NCBI GenBank assembly: GCA_022711465.1
Contig: JAKLEZ010000002.1
Span: forward strand, 248,001-312,000
Length of the DNA stretch: 64,000 nucleotides
Direction of reading: 5' to 3'
From: Planctomycetota bacterium
GTDB lineage: Bacteria; Planctomycetota; Phycisphaerae; UBA1845; PWPN01
The notes beneath the pieces were generated by a model. The model did no database searches. It was given only the letters and a program-made list of their open reading frames with translations, and was not told where the DNA came from. Position numbers and translations under genes: made by a program. Below, one piece after another: positions 61,312-64,000 of this stretch; the first letter of the stretch is position 1, and every line of letters starts with the position of its first letter.

Positions 61312-64000
61312 TCAGCCGGCGATTTCGCTACCGGTTCGCTGCCCGGCGGTCGAACCGTAGGTCACCGTGACCTTGGTGGTCGATCCGTCACGCTTCTTGA
61401 AGGCCACCGCGTTGCCGGACGGAACCGCCTGGCCGGCGACCACGGCGAGCAGCGACTCGATGGCGCTCGACACCGTGATCCCGTCCACCGTCTGGCCGTA
61501 CGGGTCTTGGACCTCGACCGCCCGGGGCTCGATGATCACGTTCTCCGACGCACTGGCCGCGACCAGCGTGACCAGCTTGCAGTTGGTCTGGGCCTGGGTC
61601 AGCGGGAAGATGTAGATCCCGCCGCCCCGCTCGGTCGGATGGGTCTGGGAACTCGGCCCGACCCACGAGGTCGGCGAACCGCAATCCAGGGCGATGGTCG
61701 CCGTGATGTTGGCGGCATCGCCCTCCATCGGACCATTGGCCTCGGTGTCGTGGGCATAGACGGCCAGGTACTGGCCAGCGATGTTCTTGTACATAGCGTT
61801 TTCTCCGAATGGTAGTGAGAGCCTGCGCGTCCCGCCCTCGAATGCCGGGAACGCGAGCTTGACCCAGGGAATACTCACCGACTGGAAGCCGGTCGCATCG
61901 GCGGCGTTGTTCTGCACCGCAACCGGGGTGTCGCCCAGATACACCTCCACCGTGGCCCCTTCCGGGCGATACCAGGTCAAACCCATGACGTGATCGAGAG
62001 TCAGGGTGATCGTGCCCAGCACCGCGTCCGTGAAGGTCGGCTCAATCGTGATGCGGTAGGCGTTCACTCCGGTGCTGACCACGTTCCAGATTGCCTGATT
62101 CATGGTCAACAAATACCTGAACATTCGGTAGAGGCCGGCGGTGAACATCGTCCCGTCGTGATAGCGCTGGGCGAGCGCCCGCATGCCGGCATACGCGGCC
62201 GCCAGCCGGTCGGCGGTGTACCCGTTGTACAGATCGGGATGCTGAGCGTGCACTGCGGGATCGCTGGAGTAGTATCCCAGGTGGGCATAGGCCCATATCA
62301 GGCCGCCGTCCGTCTCGATCTGGTCGAGCAGCCGGCTATCGTAGTAGTGATCGATCCCCCAGAAGCAAGAGCTATTCGAGTAGCTGGTCTCGATCAAGAG
62401 GAACTTGACATCGGTCGCGCTCGCGGTGATCGCGAGCCCGCCAACATAAGTCGTCAGCCGCAACTCCCAGTTGTCGCCGTTGTGGTTCGCCGAGCTGACC
62501 CAGGCGTGACCGATCTGGTTGGTCGAGCTGCTCATAACCAACACACTGTGAGCGGCCGAGTAGGTGTAATCGCTCAACACCGTGTCCGGCACGACGAGCA
62601 GCGACGGAGTACCCAGGGTAATCGAGGCGGTGTCGTCGTCAGTGACCTCGTAGATGATCCGTGGGCTGTAGCGCTGGTAGACGTAGCTCTTGCTGGAATC
62701 GCCCCAGGTGTTGGAAAGAAACGGCGGCCGATCCAAATCGTTCATATCCGGCGAGCGGGTAAGCCTGGCGTTGGCGATGCCGCTGCCCATGCCAGACACT
62801 GCGGCGGACCACACGATCTCGGCCCCGCCGGCGGCCTTGGTCTGGTCCATGTGGTACTCGTCCGCAGCCGAATCGTCACCCTTGGTGAACGTCTCGTTGC
62901 CGATGTTGTGGGTGTTGTGCGAGTCCCCGTGGTTGACAAACACCTTCGGCAGACTGAGCCCGTGGCGGGCCAGCTCAGCAATGAACTGGTTGGCGTACGC
63001 GGGGTCGAACGGAACGCGATAGTCAACATAGCCCGTCTCACCGAAATCGCCGTACCCGTGGATGCCGTCGATCACCCCGGCCTCCAGCAGCATCCTGACC
63101 GTCTCCACATCGGCGGTCTTCTGGAGGGCGGTTCCACCCTCTCTTGGGAGGCCCTGATAGTAAGAGAACTTGTTCTGCGGCCCCCAGTTCGAGTTGCTGC
63201 CCGAACAGACGAACGGCCAGTACGTCGAGCTGACCTCGATGCCCAGCCCGGCCCCGTGGACCGAATCGGTCGCCCGGGTATTCATCCACCGGAACAAACG
63301 CATCCAGTCCTCGCGAGTCAGCGTGCCGTGCTCGTCGTGTGAGTAGATGAACCCACCCTTGTACGGATAGGGGAAGAACCTGGGCGTCGCCCGGCCATAG
63401 GTACTCCTCGGCCGAGCGAACGAGCGCGGCAAAAACGGCCCGACATCGTAGTACGGCGGATTGCCGTTAGAGTATTTCTTCGGGGTGGCGGTGACCGAGC
63501 CGGAGGTGGAATCCTCGAAAGGCGTATCGATGGTCAGGGCCTGGTCGATACCCGTCCCGCCCTCGAACGAGAACCACCACTTGCAGTCCCCGGAATCGCC
63601 GTAGCCGGTGGGGTCGGACGTGCCGGCGTAGAACCCGCCAATCAAAGCCTCGAAATCGGTCTGATCCAGCTTGTAGTCCACCCACATCGCCGGGTGGGCG
63701 ATGCGGCCGTCCCACGAGTACGCATTGGCACTTTCACCGCCCGAACTGCAACCGACGCAGCTGGACCCGCCGGTGACCGGGTTGCTCGAACCCATCGAGA
63801 CCACATGGGTCTGAGTCGTACCCGGGCTGTAGCTCACCCCGTCGGAGCCGGTCAACTTGCGATACCAGAAGGTCACCGTCTTGGCTGTGCGGTCAATGGC
63901 CGCGCCGGCGGCAAACCAGGCATTGGTGTCGATGGTGATGTTGCTGGTAATGGTGGTCACCGTATCCAGGTTGAGCACCAGCTTTAAATTGGTGTCGATA
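61312..64000 (-). CDS. Very large beta-rich protein, possible tail/spike or glycan-acting protein (5' end outside window)
   Basis: At least 895 residues; the frame is open to the right edge, with a GTG at 63978 only an internal possibility. The N-terminal visible part (about 1-170) looks like a concanavalin/LamG-type beta sandwich (KTVTFWYRKLTGSDG; KWWFSFEGGTG). The middle has mixed alpha/beta segments with acidic and His residues (GGFIYSHDEHGTLTREDWMRLF; LPKVFVNHGDSHNTHN), suggesting a carbohydrate-active barrel. The C-terminus is again beta-rich. No signal peptide can be judged. With neighbours of phage type it could be a tail spike or adhesin. Confidence 0.5.
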   Translation of the reverse strand, partial: IDTNLKLVLNLDTVTTITSNITIDTNAWFAAGAAIDRTAKTVTFWYRKLTGSDGVSYSPGTTQTHVVSMGSSNPVTGGSSCVGCSSGGESANAYSWDGRIAHPAMWVDYKLDQTDFEALIGGFYAGTSDPTGYGDSGDCKWWFSFEGGTGIDQALTIDTPFEDSTSGSVTATPKKYSNGNPPYYDVGPFLPRSFARPRSTYGRATPRFFPYPYKGGFIYSHDEHGTLTREDWMRLFRWMNTRATDSVHGAGLGIEVSSTYWPFVCSGSNSNWGPQNKFSYYQGLPREGGTALQKTADVETVRMLLEAGVIDGIHGYGDFGETGYVDYRVPFDPAYANQFIAELARHGLSLPKVFVNHGDSHNTHNIGNETFTKGDDSAADEYHMDQTKAAGGAEIVWSAAVSGMGSGIANARLTRSPDMNDLDRPPFLSNTWGDSSKSYVYQRYSPRIIYEVTDDDTASITLGTPSLLVVPDTVLSDYTYSAAHSVLVMSSSTNQIGHAWVSSANHNGDNWELRLTTYVGGLAITASATDVKFLLIETSYSNSSCFWGIDHYYDSRLLDQIETDGGLIWAYAHLGYYSSDPAVHAQHPDLYNGYTADRLAAAYAGMRALAQRYHDGTMFTAGLYRMFRYLLTMNQAIWNVVSTGVNAYRITIEPTFTDAVLGTITLTLDHVMGLTWYRPEGATVEVYLGDTPVAVQNNAADATGFQSVSIPWVKLAFPAFEGGTRRLSLPFGENAMYKNIAGQYLAVYAHDTEANGPMEGDAANITATIALDCGSPTSWVGPSSQTHPTERGGGIYIFPLTQAQTNCKLVTLVAASASENVIIEPRAVEVQDPYGQTVDGITVSSAIESLLAVVAGQAVPSGNAVAFKKRDGSTTKVTVTYGSTAGQRTGSEIAG

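Noticed and set aside
61990..63342. 450-aa plus-strand frame
   Set aside because: Antisense shadow of the large beta-rich protein; no ribosome-binding site or recognisable motif.
1..64000. CRISPR array or cas genes
   Set aside because: No run of regularly spaced identical 24-40 bp repeats and no Cas motif was found; the 13-bp repeats at 50993-51104 are too few and irregular.

Overview
The window reads as a GC-rich chromosomal segment of a planctomycete-type bacterium, probably Phycisphaerae or a close relative. The clues are indirect. There is a membrane protein ending in the C-terminal zinc ribbon (CGY..L.GL....CPECG) common in that phylum. There is also a DUF1573/thioredoxin protein, a type I sulfatase, Tat-exported sugar-enzyme relatives, many predicted lipoproteins, and single housekeeping genes scattered among secreted and carbohydrate genes. 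No rRNA, canonical tRNA or CRISPR array was found.

Layout. 0-7 kb: end of valS, then a minus-strand sugar block with a lipoprotein L-rhamnose mutarotase, an SSS symporter, a sugar-binding protein, a tiny lipoprotein-like gene and an RbsC-type permease. No ABC ATPase is in view. 7-16 kb: proC, a ROK kinase, an exported glycan operon (transglutaminase/HEAT, GH99-like, GH5-like), an acyltransferase remnant, pgeF and a zinc alcohol dehydrogenase-like gene. 16-32.7 kb: mostly housekeeping (trpA, glyS, LOG protein, mltA, MacB-type permease, sigma-70 factor, thiS-thiG, DinG-like helicase, wecB-M50 protease-trpS). This part also holds a ferric-reductase-like gene split by one in-frame amber codon. 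33-50.9 kb: DUF1573/thioredoxin protein, DUF6786-like protein with an enlarged FucP-like transporter, a lone TolC-type lipoprotein beside a TetR remnant, purC, two Tat-signal proteins, a Gfo/Idh/MocA oxidoreductase and a sulfatase.

50.9-64 kb is a different kind of DNA, an apparent integrated element running off the right edge. It starts with tRNA-3'-end-like sequence, a terminator, four 13-bp direct repeats and a tyrosine recombinase. An excisionase-like gene lies antisense to the recombinase 3' end, next to a 49-nt tRNA-like fold lacking a D arm. The remaining genes are all on the minus strand. First come phage-structure-like genes: a very large repeat-free protein, a Trp/His-repeat protein, a metallophosphoesterase and a baseplate-like protein. 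They are followed by two small genes and five exported proteins, in which a Cys-rich protein and a LolA-like protein recur as a pair around a 429-aa protein. No capsid or terminase is visible. This island is the best candidate for something undescribed.

Starts were chosen from ribosome-binding sites where these differ from the longest reading frame. Family names come from motif recognition only; no database search was possible.
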